DNA of 64,000 nucleotides, taken from assembly GCA_022775085.1 (NCBI GenBank), contig JALFJQ010000064.1:1-64000 (forward strand), read 5' to 3'. The position numbers and the translations under genes were made by a program. This stretch comes from Clostridiales bacterium (GTDB taxonomy: Bacteria > Bacillota > Clostridia > Oscillospirales > Oscillospiraceae). Of the stretch, positions 35,128 to 44,500 are shown one piece after another; the first letter of the stretch is position 1, and each line of letters starts with the position of its first letter. The notes under the pieces are model-generated. The model saw nothing but the letters and a program-made list of their open reading frames with translations. It was not told the origin of the DNA and made no database searches.

Positions 35128-36228
35128 ATGAGTAAGATTATTTGTGATATTTGTGGGACTTCCTATCCGGATACCGCAGATTGCTGCCCGATTTGTGGCT
35201 GTTCCAGGGAAAACGCGGGCAGCCTGGCGGAAGACGATCTTCTGGAACGCGATCCTGACGGGGGAGCGGAGGGCAGAGAACATCCGCAGAAGCGCAGGGA
35301 GATTTTTGATTTTGATGAAGTGAATGCCGATTCCGATGAGGAAGCGGTCATGTACGCGGAAACGGATTACGATGAGGAAGAGGAAGAAGAGGAGGAAGAA
35401 CCCAGGCAGAATACGCTGGCTGTGGTTCTGCTGACGATTCTGATCGCTTTGCTTTTAATGGCTGCCGGCTTTATTTTTGTCCGGTATTTCCTGCCGAATA
35501 TGGGTGGGGAGGACGTGCTTCCCGCACAGACAACGGAACTGACGGAAGCGGCCTCGGCGGAGACTACGGAGCTGAGCATCCCCTGTCAGGAGCTGTACAT
35601 CATCAGCGGAAAGACCGTGGAGCTGAATGAGGAAGGGCAGATGTTCCTGTTGCATGTAAAGGCGAACCCGGAGAACACGACGGACAAGATCCTGTTTACC
35701 TCCGGTGACGAGACCGTTGCCACGGTGACCGAGGACGGAAGAATCACCGCGGTATCGGAAGGAGAGACGGTGATCACCATCCGCTGCGGTGTCAGCGTTA
35801 TGGAGTGCCCGGTGACGGTGAAGTACGTTGCCGAAACCACGGTGCCCACTACGGAAGCGATTGAGACTGTGGCAGTCGGTGAGACCGGCCCGGAGGAGAC
35901 TGCCGCCGACACCAATGCGGAGGTTGCCGGCGCGGCAGAGGCCACGGAAGCCGCGGAAGTTACGGAAACATCCGCACCCGCGCAGACCAACCTGAAAAAT
36001 GTGACGCTCAAGCTGAAAAAGACGGACATTCGTCTGGGTGTGTACTATGAGTATAAACTGCTGCTGGACTGCGATCTGGAGCAGAATGAGGTTCAGTGGA
36101 GCTCTGAGCATCCGTATATTGCGTCGGTGGACGAAAACGGTGTCGTCAAGGCAATCAAGGCCGGCACCACGGCCATCACTGCCACCTACGGCGATCAGAA
36201 GGTTCAGTGTATCGTTCGGTGCAGTTAA
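35128..36228 (+). CDS. zinc-ribbon membrane protein with Big2-type Ig-like domains
   Basis: A 366-residue protein. An N-terminal zinc ribbon has Cys pairs at C6/C9 and C20/C23 (CDICG ... CPICG). It is followed by an acidic stretch with nine consecutive Glu, then a membrane helix near 95-120. Outside are two Big_2-like modules, each with the typical VTEDGRITAVSEGETVIT and VDENGVVKAIKAGTTAIT cores, separated by a Thr/Ala/Glu-rich linker. The start follows GGAGG by seven bases; the upstream ATG of the frame is inside the promoter region. Big2 domains often mediate surface adhesion. It shares an inside-helix-outside layout with the divergently encoded pseudokinase. Function unknown. Confidence 0.8.
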   Translation: MSKIICDICGTSYPDTADCCPICGCSRENAGSLAEDDLLERDPDGGAEGREHPQKRREIFDFDEVNADSDEEAVMYAETDYDEEEEEEEEEPRQNTLAVVLLTILIALLLMAAGFIFVRYFLPNMGGEDVLPAQTTELTEAASAETTELSIPCQELYIISGKTVELNEEGQMFLLHVKANPENTTDKILFTSGDETVATVTEDGRITAVSEGETVITIRCGVSVMECPVTVKYVAETTVPTTEAIETVAVGETGPEETAADTNAEVAGAAEATEAAEVTETSAPAQTNLKNVTLKLKKTDIRLGVYYEYKLLLDCDLEQNEVQWSSEHPYIASVDENGVVKAIKAGTTAITATYGDQKVQCIVRCS

Positions 36229-36231
36229 CAG

Positions 36232-36305
36232 TTAAGGCAACACCGCATAATGGGGCAAGTAGATCCGCCGAAGCCCGCAGCTTCCATTGTGCGGTGTTGC
36301 CTTAA
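36232..36305. repeat. inverted-repeat element, copy B (74 bp)
   Basis: The termini are near-perfect: TTAAGGCAACACCGCATAATGG and the inverse of TTAAGGCAACACCGCACAATGG, one mismatch in 22. It begins 3 bp after the stop codon of the zinc-ribbon gene. Read on the minus strand, it is a shortened version of copies A and D. Confidence 0.88.
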
Positions 36306-36312
36306 AAGTTAT

Positions 36313-36337
36313 GGCAGCTCCTGCAACGGGAGCTGCC
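36313..36337. terminator. hairpin between convergent genes
   Basis: The stem GGCAGCTCC/GGAGCTGCC is followed by GTTTGTTATT on the plus strand. It likely ends transcription of the convergent DUF378 and zinc-ribbon genes. Confidence 0.6.
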
Positions 36338-36342
36338 GTTTG

Positions 36343-36546
36343 TTATTCGCCTTCCACAATGCTGTTCCTGCGGAACAGGAAGGAGATGCACCACAGTCCC
36401 GCCAGTCCGACGATGGTATACACCAGCCGGCTGAACAGGGACCCCGCCCCACCAAACAGCCACGCCACAAGATCAAACTGAAAAATACCGATCAGCCCCC
36501 AGTTGAGACAGCCGATAATGGACAGGATCAGCGCGATGGTATCCAT
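36343..36546 (-). CDS. DUF378 family small membrane protein
   Basis: A 67-residue protein with two membrane helices and the LNWGLIGIFQFDLVAWLFG pattern of DUF378 (YuzA-like) proteins, which have no known function. The ATG at 36546 follows GGGAGG by seven bases; the longer frame starting at 36567 has no site. It is monocistronic. Confidence 0.8.
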   Translation of the reverse strand: MDTIALILSIIGCLNWGLIGIFQFDLVAWLFGGAGSLFSRLVYTIVGLAGLWCISFLFRRNSIVEGE

Positions 36547-36616
36547 GAAATAACCTCCCTTTCTCATGCGGATAGGGATATGTTGCGCAGAATCTGTAAT
36601 TTTATCAGGATATGGA

Positions 36617-36645
36617 TTGAAATCTTTCGGCTGTTCCGCTATAAT
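36617..36645 (+). promoter_or_regulatory. ispE promoter
   Basis: TTGAAA (36617-36622), 17 bases, TATAAT (36640-36645), 31 bases before the ispE start. Confidence 0.8.
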
Positions 36646-36676
36646 AGGGTCAAATATATAAAGGAAGGTTGCGCCT

Positions 36677-37534
36677 ATGACGACACTTTACGAAGCTGCC
36701 TTTGCCAAACTGAATCTGACGCTGGATGTGCTGGGCAAGCGGGAGGACGGCTACCATGATCTGCAGAGCGTAATGCAGACCATTTCCATCCGGGACGACA
36801 TCGAGATCGATGTGGGTACAGGAAAACCCTGGAAGCTGCTGTGCACTGCGGAAAATATCCCGACAGATGAAAACAATCTTGCCTGGAAGGCCGCGAAGGT
36901 GTTCTGCGACACCCTGAAAAAAGACCCCGATGGTCTGGAGATCCGCATCAACAAGCGCATTCCATCCGGTGCCGGTCTTGGCGGCGGAAGCGCCGATGCC
37001 GCGGCGGTGCTGCGGGCGCTGAACCGGCATTATGACGAGCCGCTGTCGGTGCTGGCTCTGGCGGAGCTGGGCGCGCAGATTGGCAGCGATGTGCCCTTCT
37101 GCGTGCTGTGCGGGACTGCCATGGTGGAGGGCAGAGGAGAGCGGCTGCGGAAGCTGCCGGATATACCGGACTGCGTGTTTGTGGTCTGCAAGCCGGACTT
37201 CTCCGTGTCTACCCCGGAGCTGTACCAGAAGATCGACACGGTGGCCATTGCGGACCGGCCGAATAATCAGGCCATGGAGTCGGCGCTGCTGGCAGGCGAC
37301 CTGGGCAAGGTGGCGGAGAATGTCTGCAATGTCTTTGACCCGGTGGTGACCTCCGACCATCTGGAACTGAACTACATCAAATCCATTTTCCACAGCTACG
37401 GCGCCCTGGCCCAGCAGATGACCGGTTCCGGCTCCGCAGTATTCGCCATTCTGGAGAATTTTGAATACGCCGCGGTGGCGTGCAATATGCTGAAGGAAAA
37501 CTATCCTCAGGTTTTTATTGCCAAACCCGTATAA
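36677..37534 (+). CDS. ispE: 4-diphosphocytidyl-2-C-methyl-D-erythritol kinase
   Basis: GHMP kinase of the non-mevalonate (MEP) isoprenoid pathway. It phosphorylates CDP-methylerythritol. The ATP-binding PSGAGLGGGSADAA lies at 96-109, with the catalytic K11 (AFAKLNLTLDV) and D138 (GSDVPF), and MTGSGSAVF as the third GHMP motif. The 285-residue length is normal. A 12-bp hairpin terminator follows directly, so ispE seems monocistronic. Confidence 0.95.
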   Translation: MTTLYEAAFAKLNLTLDVLGKREDGYHDLQSVMQTISIRDDIEIDVGTGKPWKLLCTAENIPTDENNLAWKAAKVFCDTLKKDPDGLEIRINKRIPSGAGLGGGSADAAAVLRALNRHYDEPLSVLALAELGAQIGSDVPFCVLCGTAMVEGRGERLRKLPDIPDCVFVVCKPDFSVSTPELYQKIDTVAIADRPNNQAMESALLAGDLGKVAENVCNVFDPVVTSDHLELNYIKSIFHSYGALAQQMTGSGSAVFAILENFEYAAVACNMLKENYPQVFIAKPV

Positions 37535-37546
37535 TTCCGGCATTTT

Positions 37547-37587
37547 CCGTCCATACTGGAGGTATTTCAGTATGGACGGTGTTTTTT
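37547..37587 (+). terminator. ispE terminator hairpin overlapping the spoIIR leader
   Basis: The perfect 12-bp stem CCGTCCATACTG/CAGTATGGACGG (37547-37579) is followed by TGTTTTTT. The 9-base loop carries GGAGG, the only good Shine-Dalgarno match before spoIIR, whose ATG begins directly after the T-run. Confidence 0.85.
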
Positions 37588-38202
37588 ATGGGAAAGAAAG
37601 CGACGTGTCTCGGCGTCTGCCTGCTGCTCACGGTATCGGTCTGGACCTGGGGATTGCTGCGGGACCGGCAGTATCTGGATCAGAAGCTGATCCGTCTGCA
37701 CGTGGTTGCCAATTCCGACAGTGAAGCAGACCAGAGTATCAAGCTCCAGGTTCGGGATGCCATTGTGGCAAGCCTCACCGAGGGCATGGCGGATATTGGG
37801 GACGCGCAGGCGGCAAAAGCGTATCTGCGGGAGAATCTGACAAAAATCGAGCGGATAGCCAACGACACGCTGGAAGCCGCCGGCGTTGACAGCCGGGCGG
37901 TAGTCACATTGTGCAAAGAAACCTTTGACATTCGGAAATATGACACCTTTACCCTGCCTGCCGGGGTTTATGAGTCCCTGCGGGTGGTAATCGGGGAGGG
38001 AGAAGGGCACAACTGGTGGTGCGTAGCCTTTCCGTCCCTGTGCATGAACGCCACATCGGAGGAATTTGAAGCGGCGGCCCAAACTGCCGGAATGGATCAG
38101 ACGCTGACACAGACGCTGTCCGGTGAGGAAAGCTACGAACTGCGGTTCTACCTGCTGGATCTGCTGGGAAAGGTGGAAAATTTGTGCTTCCGCGAAAAAT
38201 GA
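37588..38202 (+). CDS. spoIIR: stage II sporulation protein R
   Basis: Secreted signalling protein made in the forespore that triggers SpoIIGA processing of pro-sigma-E in the mother cell. The 204-residue protein has an N-terminal signal-anchor (KKATCLGVCLLLTVSVWTW) and the SpoIIR landmarks LIRLHVVANSDSEADQ, LKVRD-type LQVRDAIV, LPAGVYESLRVVIGEGEGHNWWCVAFPSLC. I start at the ATG at 37588; the frame extends upstream but the residues there are read from ispE and its terminator. There is no Shine-Dalgarno sequence at normal distance. Confidence 0.9.
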   Translation: MGKKATCLGVCLLLTVSVWTWGLLRDRQYLDQKLIRLHVVANSDSEADQSIKLQVRDAIVASLTEGMADIGDAQAAKAYLRENLTKIERIANDTLEAAGVDSRAVVTLCKETFDIRKYDTFTLPAGVYESLRVVIGEGEGHNWWCVAFPSLCMNATSEEFEAAAQTAGMDQTLTQTLSGEESYELRFYLLDLLGKVENLCFREK

Positions 38203-38230
38203 CACCCTATATTTTGGACAGATTCTGTGG

Positions 38231-38236
38231 TATAAT
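38231..38236 (+). promoter_or_regulatory. extended -10 promoter of addBA
   Basis: TGTGGTATAAT gives TATAAT with a TGG extension, 30 bases before the addB ATG. There is no good -35 box at 17 bases. Confidence 0.5.
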
Positions 38237-38265
38237 GCGAAAAAATACAGAGAGAAGGCGGGACG

Positions 38266-41200
38266 ATGGTACATTTGCTGCTGGGCCGGGACTGGACGGC
38301 CAATTCTGACGAAATATTAAACCGGATTGCCCGGGATGTCCGGGATCGAAAGGGGAACAGAGTTCTGATCGTTCCGGAGCTGGTCAGCCATGAGACGGAG
38401 CGCAGACTGTGTGCTTCTGCCGGAGATACTACCAGCCGGTACGCGGAGGTGCTGTCCTTTACCAGACTGGCAAGACGGGTGGCGGATACCATGGGAAGCG
38501 CGGCCGTGGAGTGCCTGGACAGCGGCGGACGGGTGGTCGCCATGGCGGCAGCCGCCAGACAGCTCGCCAGCCGGCTGAAGGCGTATGCCGCCGTGGAGAC
38601 CAAGCCGGAATTCCTGGCGGGGCTCATTGACGCGGTGGATGAATTCAAGCGCTGCTGCATAACTGCGCAGGATCTGATGGACGCTTCCCGCCAGACGGAG
38701 GGAAGCCTTGCCCAAAAGCTGGAGGAGCTTTCCCTGCTGATGGATGGATACGACGGCCTGTGCCAGCGGGGAAAACGGGACCCCCGTGACCAGATGACCT
38801 GGCTGCTGGAACAGCTGGAGGATGGAAGCTATGCTCAGGAGCACGTGTTCTACATAGACGGCTTTCCGGACTTTACCCGGCAGAATCTGGCGATCCTTGA
38901 CTATCTGATGCAGGCATCTCCGGAGGTCACCATCAGCATGAACTGCGACAGCCTGAAATCCGGCCTGCTGGCCTTTGAAAAGGCGGGGGATACCGCGGGA
39001 GAGCTGTACCGGCTGGCAAACCGGGCGGGGGCGGACATCCAAATCGAAGTCGTTCAGCCTTACGAGCTGCCCCTGAATCCTGTGCGGGAAGGGCTGTTTC
39101 AGGGCAGTATCCGTCACGGCGAATTATCGGGTATCCTGCATACGGTACGGGCACAGTCTCCCTGGCAGGAGTGTATGTACGCGGCCCAGAGGGTCCGTGC
39201 GCTGGCTGCTCAGGGCAGCCGCTACCGGGACATTACGGTGGTCTGCACCGACGCAGCCACTTACCAACCGCTGATGGATCTGGTGTTCCACCGGTTCCAT
39301 ATCCCGCTCTACCGTTCCGGTACGGAGGAGATTCTGCAAAACAGCGTGATCAACACGGTTTTGACGGGTTTGGATGCCGCCATCGGCGGCTTTGATCAGA
39401 AAGAGACTCTCCGCTATCTGCGCTCGGCCCTGTCACCGGTGGATTCCGATACCTGTGATCAGCTGGAAAACTACGCAGTGATCTGGGCAATCCGGGGCAA
39501 TCAGTGGACGCAGAGCTGGACCGGGCATCCGGAGGGCCTCAGCGGACAGTGGGACGATACTGCCAGACAGAAGCTTGCGTGGCTGAACGAGGTGCGGTAT
39601 CAGGTGACTGCGCCCCTGCAGCGCCTGCAAAACGGCTTTCGGGATGCCAGAAATCTGCGTGAACAGGTTCTTTCACTGACGGCCTTTCTGGAGGACATCC
39701 GGCTTCAGTCTCAGCTGGACCGGATGGCCCGGGAACTGGATGAGACCGGCGCTCCCAGAGAGGCACAGATTCTGAACCAGTTGTGGGAGATCCTGCTGTC
39801 TGCTTTGGAACAGATGTACGCGGTGCTTGGGGATACGGCCTGGGAGCCGGAGCATTTTTCAAGACTGTTCCGACTTTTGCTGAGCCAGTACGATGTGGGC
39901 ACCATCCCGCCTGTACTGGACGCGGTGCAGATGGGCACCGTCAGTGCCATGCGGTGCCATCGGCAGAAGCACCTGATCGTACTGGGCGCGGAGGAAGGAA
40001 AGCTTCCCGGCTACAGCGGCTCCGCCGGTGTGCTGACGGATCAGGAGCGGGTGACGCTCCGGGAACTGGGCGTCCCGCTGACCGGCGGCGCCATGGAGGG
40101 AATTCAGGCGGAATTCGCGGAAATCTACGGCGTATTCTGCGGCGCGGAGGACACGATTACGGTCATCTGTTCCGGAGATCAGCCCTCTTTCCTGTTCCGT
40201 CGGCTGTCACAGCTGGCAGGCGGTGAGGAACAGGCTCGGACACCCCAGGGCTATGCGTCGGCGGATCCCCGGGAAGCGGGGGCGTACCTTGCCCGGTGGA
40301 ACGGAAGCGGTGCGGCGGAAAAACTGGGTGTACTGCCGGAGTATGAGGATGCAGCCGGGAGAAGAGACTACTGTCTGGGTGTCGTTCAGAAATCATCCGT
40401 TCAGGCGCTCTATGGAAGTACATTGAACCTGTCGGCTTCCCAGATCGACCGGCAGGCGGAGTGCAGATTATCCTATTTCCTCAAATACGGCCTGCGGGCA
40501 AAGGAACGGAAGGAAGCGGCCATTGACCCGGCGGAGTTCGGAACCTACGTTCACGCAGTGCTGGAAAACACGGCCCGCTGCATCCGTGACATGGGCGGCT
40601 TCCACAAGGTTACTCTGGAGCAGACCATGGATATTGCCCATAGGTTCAGCCGGGAGTATGCCGAAGAGCGGTTCAGCCAGCTGGACAGCCAGCGTGTGAC
40701 CTACCTGTTCCAGCGCAATGTGCAGGAACTGGACATGGTGGTGCAGGAGCTGTGGCAGGAATTGAAGGATTCCGGTTTTGAGCCGGTGGAATTTGAGGTG
40801 GGGTTTGGCAGCGGAGAGGCACTCCCGCCCATCGCGATCCCGAACCACGCCATGAACGCGGTGCTCCGGGGCTTTGTAGACCGGGTGGACGTATGGGATT
40901 CCGGCGCTTCCCGTTATTTCCGTGTGGTGGACTACAAAACCGGAAAAAAAGACTTTGACTATTGCGACGTCTATAACGGCGTGGGGCTGCAAATGCTATT
41001 GTACCTCTTTGCTTTGGGGGAGAACGGCGGGGAACTGCTGGGGCAGAACCCAATCCCGGCGGGCGTGCAGTATTTCCCTGCCAGGGCGCCTTACCTGAGC
41101 GCAGAGGGAAAACCGGATGCGGAAGCGGCACAAAAGGAGCGTGCCGCCCAGTGGAAACGAAAGGGACTGCTCCTGAATGATGAAGCTGTTTTGCAGGCCA

Positions 41201-41526
41201 TGGAGCCGGGAGAGAACCCCGCCCGTATGTGCTATACCCGAAAAAAAGACGGCACCATCTCCGGCGATCTGGCGGACCGGGAGCAGCTGAAAAAACTGAA
41301 AGGGTTTGTATTCCGTGTCCTGTCCAATATGGTGGAGGACATCGCCTCCGGCAATGTGGAACCAAACCCGTATACCCGGGGCACCAGCCACAGCGCCTGT
41401 GCCTTCTGCCCCTACGGCTCCATCTGCCACGAAGCGGAGGTCACCGGGCGGCGCAGCTACAAGGCAATGACCGCCCAGCGGTTCTGGGAGGAAGTGGAAA
41501 AGGAGGGAAACGTCCATGGCAGATAA
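38266..41526 (+). CDS. addB: ATP-dependent helicase/nuclease subunit B
   Basis: Partner of AddA in double-strand-break resection and recombination, the Firmicute counterpart of RecBCD. The 1086-residue protein has the C-terminal RecB-type nuclease motif FRVVDYKTGKKDFD. The four Fe-S cysteines are C733 (AECRLSYFLKYGL) and C1045, C1048, C1054 (CAFCPYGSIC). The N-terminal Walker A position reads LLGRDWTANSDE and lacks GK(S/T), so nucleotide binding there is doubtful. It overlaps addA by 11 bp. Confidence 0.93.
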   Translation: MVHLLLGRDWTANSDEILNRIARDVRDRKGNRVLIVPELVSHETERRLCASAGDTTSRYAEVLSFTRLARRVADTMGSAAVECLDSGGRVVAMAAAARQLASRLKAYAAVETKPEFLAGLIDAVDEFKRCCITAQDLMDASRQTEGSLAQKLEELSLLMDGYDGLCQRGKRDPRDQMTWLLEQLEDGSYAQEHVFYIDGFPDFTRQNLAILDYLMQASPEVTISMNCDSLKSGLLAFEKAGDTAGELYRLANRAGADIQIEVVQPYELPLNPVREGLFQGSIRHGELSGILHTVRAQSPWQECMYAAQRVRALAAQGSRYRDITVVCTDAATYQPLMDLVFHRFHIPLYRSGTEEILQNSVINTVLTGLDAAIGGFDQKETLRYLRSALSPVDSDTCDQLENYAVIWAIRGNQWTQSWTGHPEGLSGQWDDTARQKLAWLNEVRYQVTAPLQRLQNGFRDARNLREQVLSLTAFLEDIRLQSQLDRMARELDETGAPREAQILNQLWEILLSALEQMYAVLGDTAWEPEHFSRLFRLLLSQYDVGTIPPVLDAVQMGTVSAMRCHRQKHLIVLGAEEGKLPGYSGSAGVLTDQERVTLRELGVPLTGGAMEGIQAEFAEIYGVFCGAEDTITVICSGDQPSFLFRRLSQLAGGEEQARTPQGYASADPREAGAYLARWNGSGAAEKLGVLPEYEDAAGRRDYCLGVVQKSSVQALYGSTLNLSASQIDRQAECRLSYFLKYGLRAKERKEAAIDPAEFGTYVHAVLENTARCIRDMGGFHKVTLEQTMDIAHRFSREYAEERFSQLDSQRVTYLFQRNVQELDMVVQELWQELKDSGFEPVEFEVGFGSGEALPPIAIPNHAMNAVLRGFVDRVDVWDSGASRYFRVVDYKTGKKDFDYCDVYNGVGLQMLLYLFALGENGGELLGQNPIPAGVQYFPARAPYLSAEGKPDAEAAQKERAAQWKRKGLLLNDEAVLQAMEPGENPARMCYTRKKDGTISGDLADREQLKKLKGFVFRVLSNMVEDIASGNVEPNPYTRGTSHSACAFCPYGSICHEAEVTGRRSYKAMTAQRFWEEVEKEGNVHGR

Positions 41527-44500
41527 GCTGACACCCCAGCAGGAACTGGCGGTACATAATCGGGGCGGAAAGCTGCTGGTCTCCGCCGCCGCCGGCTCCG
41601 GCAAAACCAAGGTGCTGGTGGACCGGCTGATGACCTATCTTACGGATGAGAAAGCCCCCGCCAACCTGGACGACTTTCTGATCATTACTTATACCAAGGC
41701 AGCGGCATCGGAGCTTCGGGGAAAAATTGCCGCGAAGCTGAGCCAGCGCATTGCGGAGGAACCGGGAAATAAGCACCTGCAAAAACAGATGCAGCGGCTG
41801 TTTCTGGCAAAAATATCCACCGTCCATGGCTTTTGCGGGGATATTCTCCGGGAATACGCCTATCGGCTGGATATTCCGGCAGACTTTCGGGTGGCGGATG
41901 AAAACGAGTGCCGGGAAATTCGGGAGCAGGTGCTTTCCGATTTGCTGGACAGAGCCTATGAAGGGGAAGCGGACTCGGATTTCCGGGCTTTTGTGGACAC
42001 CCAGGGGCTGGGACGGGATGACCGGCTGGTGCCCCAGATCATAGAAAAGGTCTACGACAGTGCCCGATGCCACTTAAATCCCAAGCAGTGGCTGGATACC
42101 TGCCTGACCCTGCTGGACGCGGAGAATGTGACCGATGCCTCGGAAACCATTTGGGGTAAGTTCCTGATCGACGACCTCCATGAGTATCTGGACTGCCAGA
42201 TTCAGGTGATTGCGTCCTGCGCGGACGCACTGTCCGCCAGTGATGGAATGGAGAAGGCCGCCATCAACCTGAGCGACACCCTGTATCAGCTTCAGGCCCT
42301 GCGGGAAGAAGAAACGTGGGATGGAATCGTATCGAAGCGTGACATTGACTACGGCAGGCTGGTATTCCCCAAGAAAAATGTCGACTTGGATTTGGCGGAC
42401 CGGGTGAAAGCCGCCCGGAAAGCCTGCAAGGCCGGTCTGGACAGAAAGCTGAAAAATTTCGCGGAGGATTCAGAGCAGGTGCTAATGGATTTGGCCCAAT
42501 CTGCCGCCGGCGCCCGGGGACTTGCCAGGCTGGTGGAGCAGTTTGACCGGGACTACCGTGCTTCCAAACGCAGCCGCCGGATTCTGGATTTCAGCGACTT
42601 GGAGCACCATACCCTTGACCTTCTGCTTGGCAAATCCCGGACAAATCCCACGGCCGCCGCGGCGGAAATCGGAGGAAGATACCGGGAAATTCTGGTGGAC
42701 GAGTATCAGGATTCCAACGGTGTGCAGGATGCGATCTTCTCCGCACTGAGCTTGGAAAAGAAGAATTGTTTCCTGGTGGGCGACGTCAAGCAGTCCATCT
42801 ATCAGTTCCGGCTGGCAGACCCCGGGATATTTCTTGAAAAATACGCGGCTTACGCATCGGCGGAACAGGCGGAACCGGGGAAGGGAAGAAAGGTACTGCT
42901 CAGTCACAACTTCCGTTCCGGCGGGGAGGTCATCGAGAGCGTCAACCACGTATTTTCCAGCTGCATGACGCCGAAGGTGGGCGGGCTTTATTATACGGAA
43001 GCGGAGGCTCTCCGGGAGGGCGTGCCCCACATTCCGCTGCCGGACCCCGGCACGGAGCTGTACGCACTGGAAACCGTGACCGACACCTACGCGGAGGAGG
43101 CGGCCTTTGTGGCCGGACGAATTCGTCAGATGCTGGATTCCGGAACACAGGTGCGGGACGGAGATGCTCTGCGCCCGGTAAAACCCGGAGATATTGTCAT
43201 CCTGCTGCGGTCTCCTGGCAGCGCCGGCAGCTATTTTCAGCGTGCGCTGGAACAGCAGGGGATCCGCTGTTCCACCGGCGGCGGGACGGATCTTCTGCAG
43301 ACCGGGGAGATCGGCACTTTCCGCAGCCTTTTGCAGACAGTTATGAATCCCCGGCAGGATATTCCGCTTATCAGCGTGCTGGCCAGTCCCGTGTTTGGCT
43401 TTACGGCGGAGGATCTGGCCCGGATCCGGGCAAAGCAGAAACAGGGCGCTTTCTATGACGCGCTGGCTTCCAGCGAACATCCGAAGGCGGAGAAATTCCT
43501 GACGCTGTTGGGAATCCTCCGCACGGAAGCAAAACGAAGCACGCTGACCGGACTGATGGAGAAGTGCCTGCTGCTGACCCGGCTGGACAGCATCTTTGGA
43601 GCGATGCCCGACGGAGAGGCAAAAGCCGCGAATATTCAGACCTTTTATCAGTATGCCTGCGATTTTGAGAAGGGAACTTTGCGGGAGCTTTCCCAGTTCC
43701 TGGAGCATCTGGACAGAATGGAAGAGCGGGGACTGGTGACGGCGGGGGCAGCCGGGACGGACTGCGTCAACATCATGAGCATCCATAAATCCAAAGGTCT
43801 GGAGTTTCCGGTGGTATTCCTCTGCAACCTGTCCCGGCGGTTTAATCAGGAGGATCTGCGCGCGCAGATTCTCTGCGACCGGACACTGGGCTTGGGACTT
43901 TCCTGCGTGGACACGGACAGCCGTATCCGCTATCCGTCCCTTGCCAAGCGGGCAATAGCGGTGAAAATGGCGGCGGAGAGTGTCTCTGAGGAAATGCGGG
44001 TGCTGTATGTCGCCATGACCCGGGCAAAGGACCGGCTGGTAATGACCTACGCCTCTCAGACCCTTGCCGCGGATCTGCGGGACATCGCCCTGCGCCGGGA
44101 CTTTGACGGCGGGGATCTGCTGGGAAGGGAAGCGACCTGCATGGGTGACTGGGTCCTTCTGGCAGCGGTGGGCCGTCGGGAGGCCGGGGCGCTTCACGCC
44201 TTGGGCGGGCGGCCGGAGGAAACGACACTCAGTACCTACCCTTGGCGCATCGAGACCCCCGGGCCGCAGATTGAGCTTCGGGCAGCTTCGACTGTTGGGG
44301 AAGTCCGGCCGGAACTGCCGCCGGAAACGGAAGCGCAGCTGCGTGACGCACTGGCATTTCAGTATTCTCATCTTCCTGCCACCCGCACGCCGTCAAAGCA
44401 GACAGCCACCGGACGGAAGGGCCGCGTCAAGGATGCGGAGGCGGCAGAAAACGCGGAACCGCCCCGGAAACAGGAACGCATCTGGCGAAAGCCTGAATTC

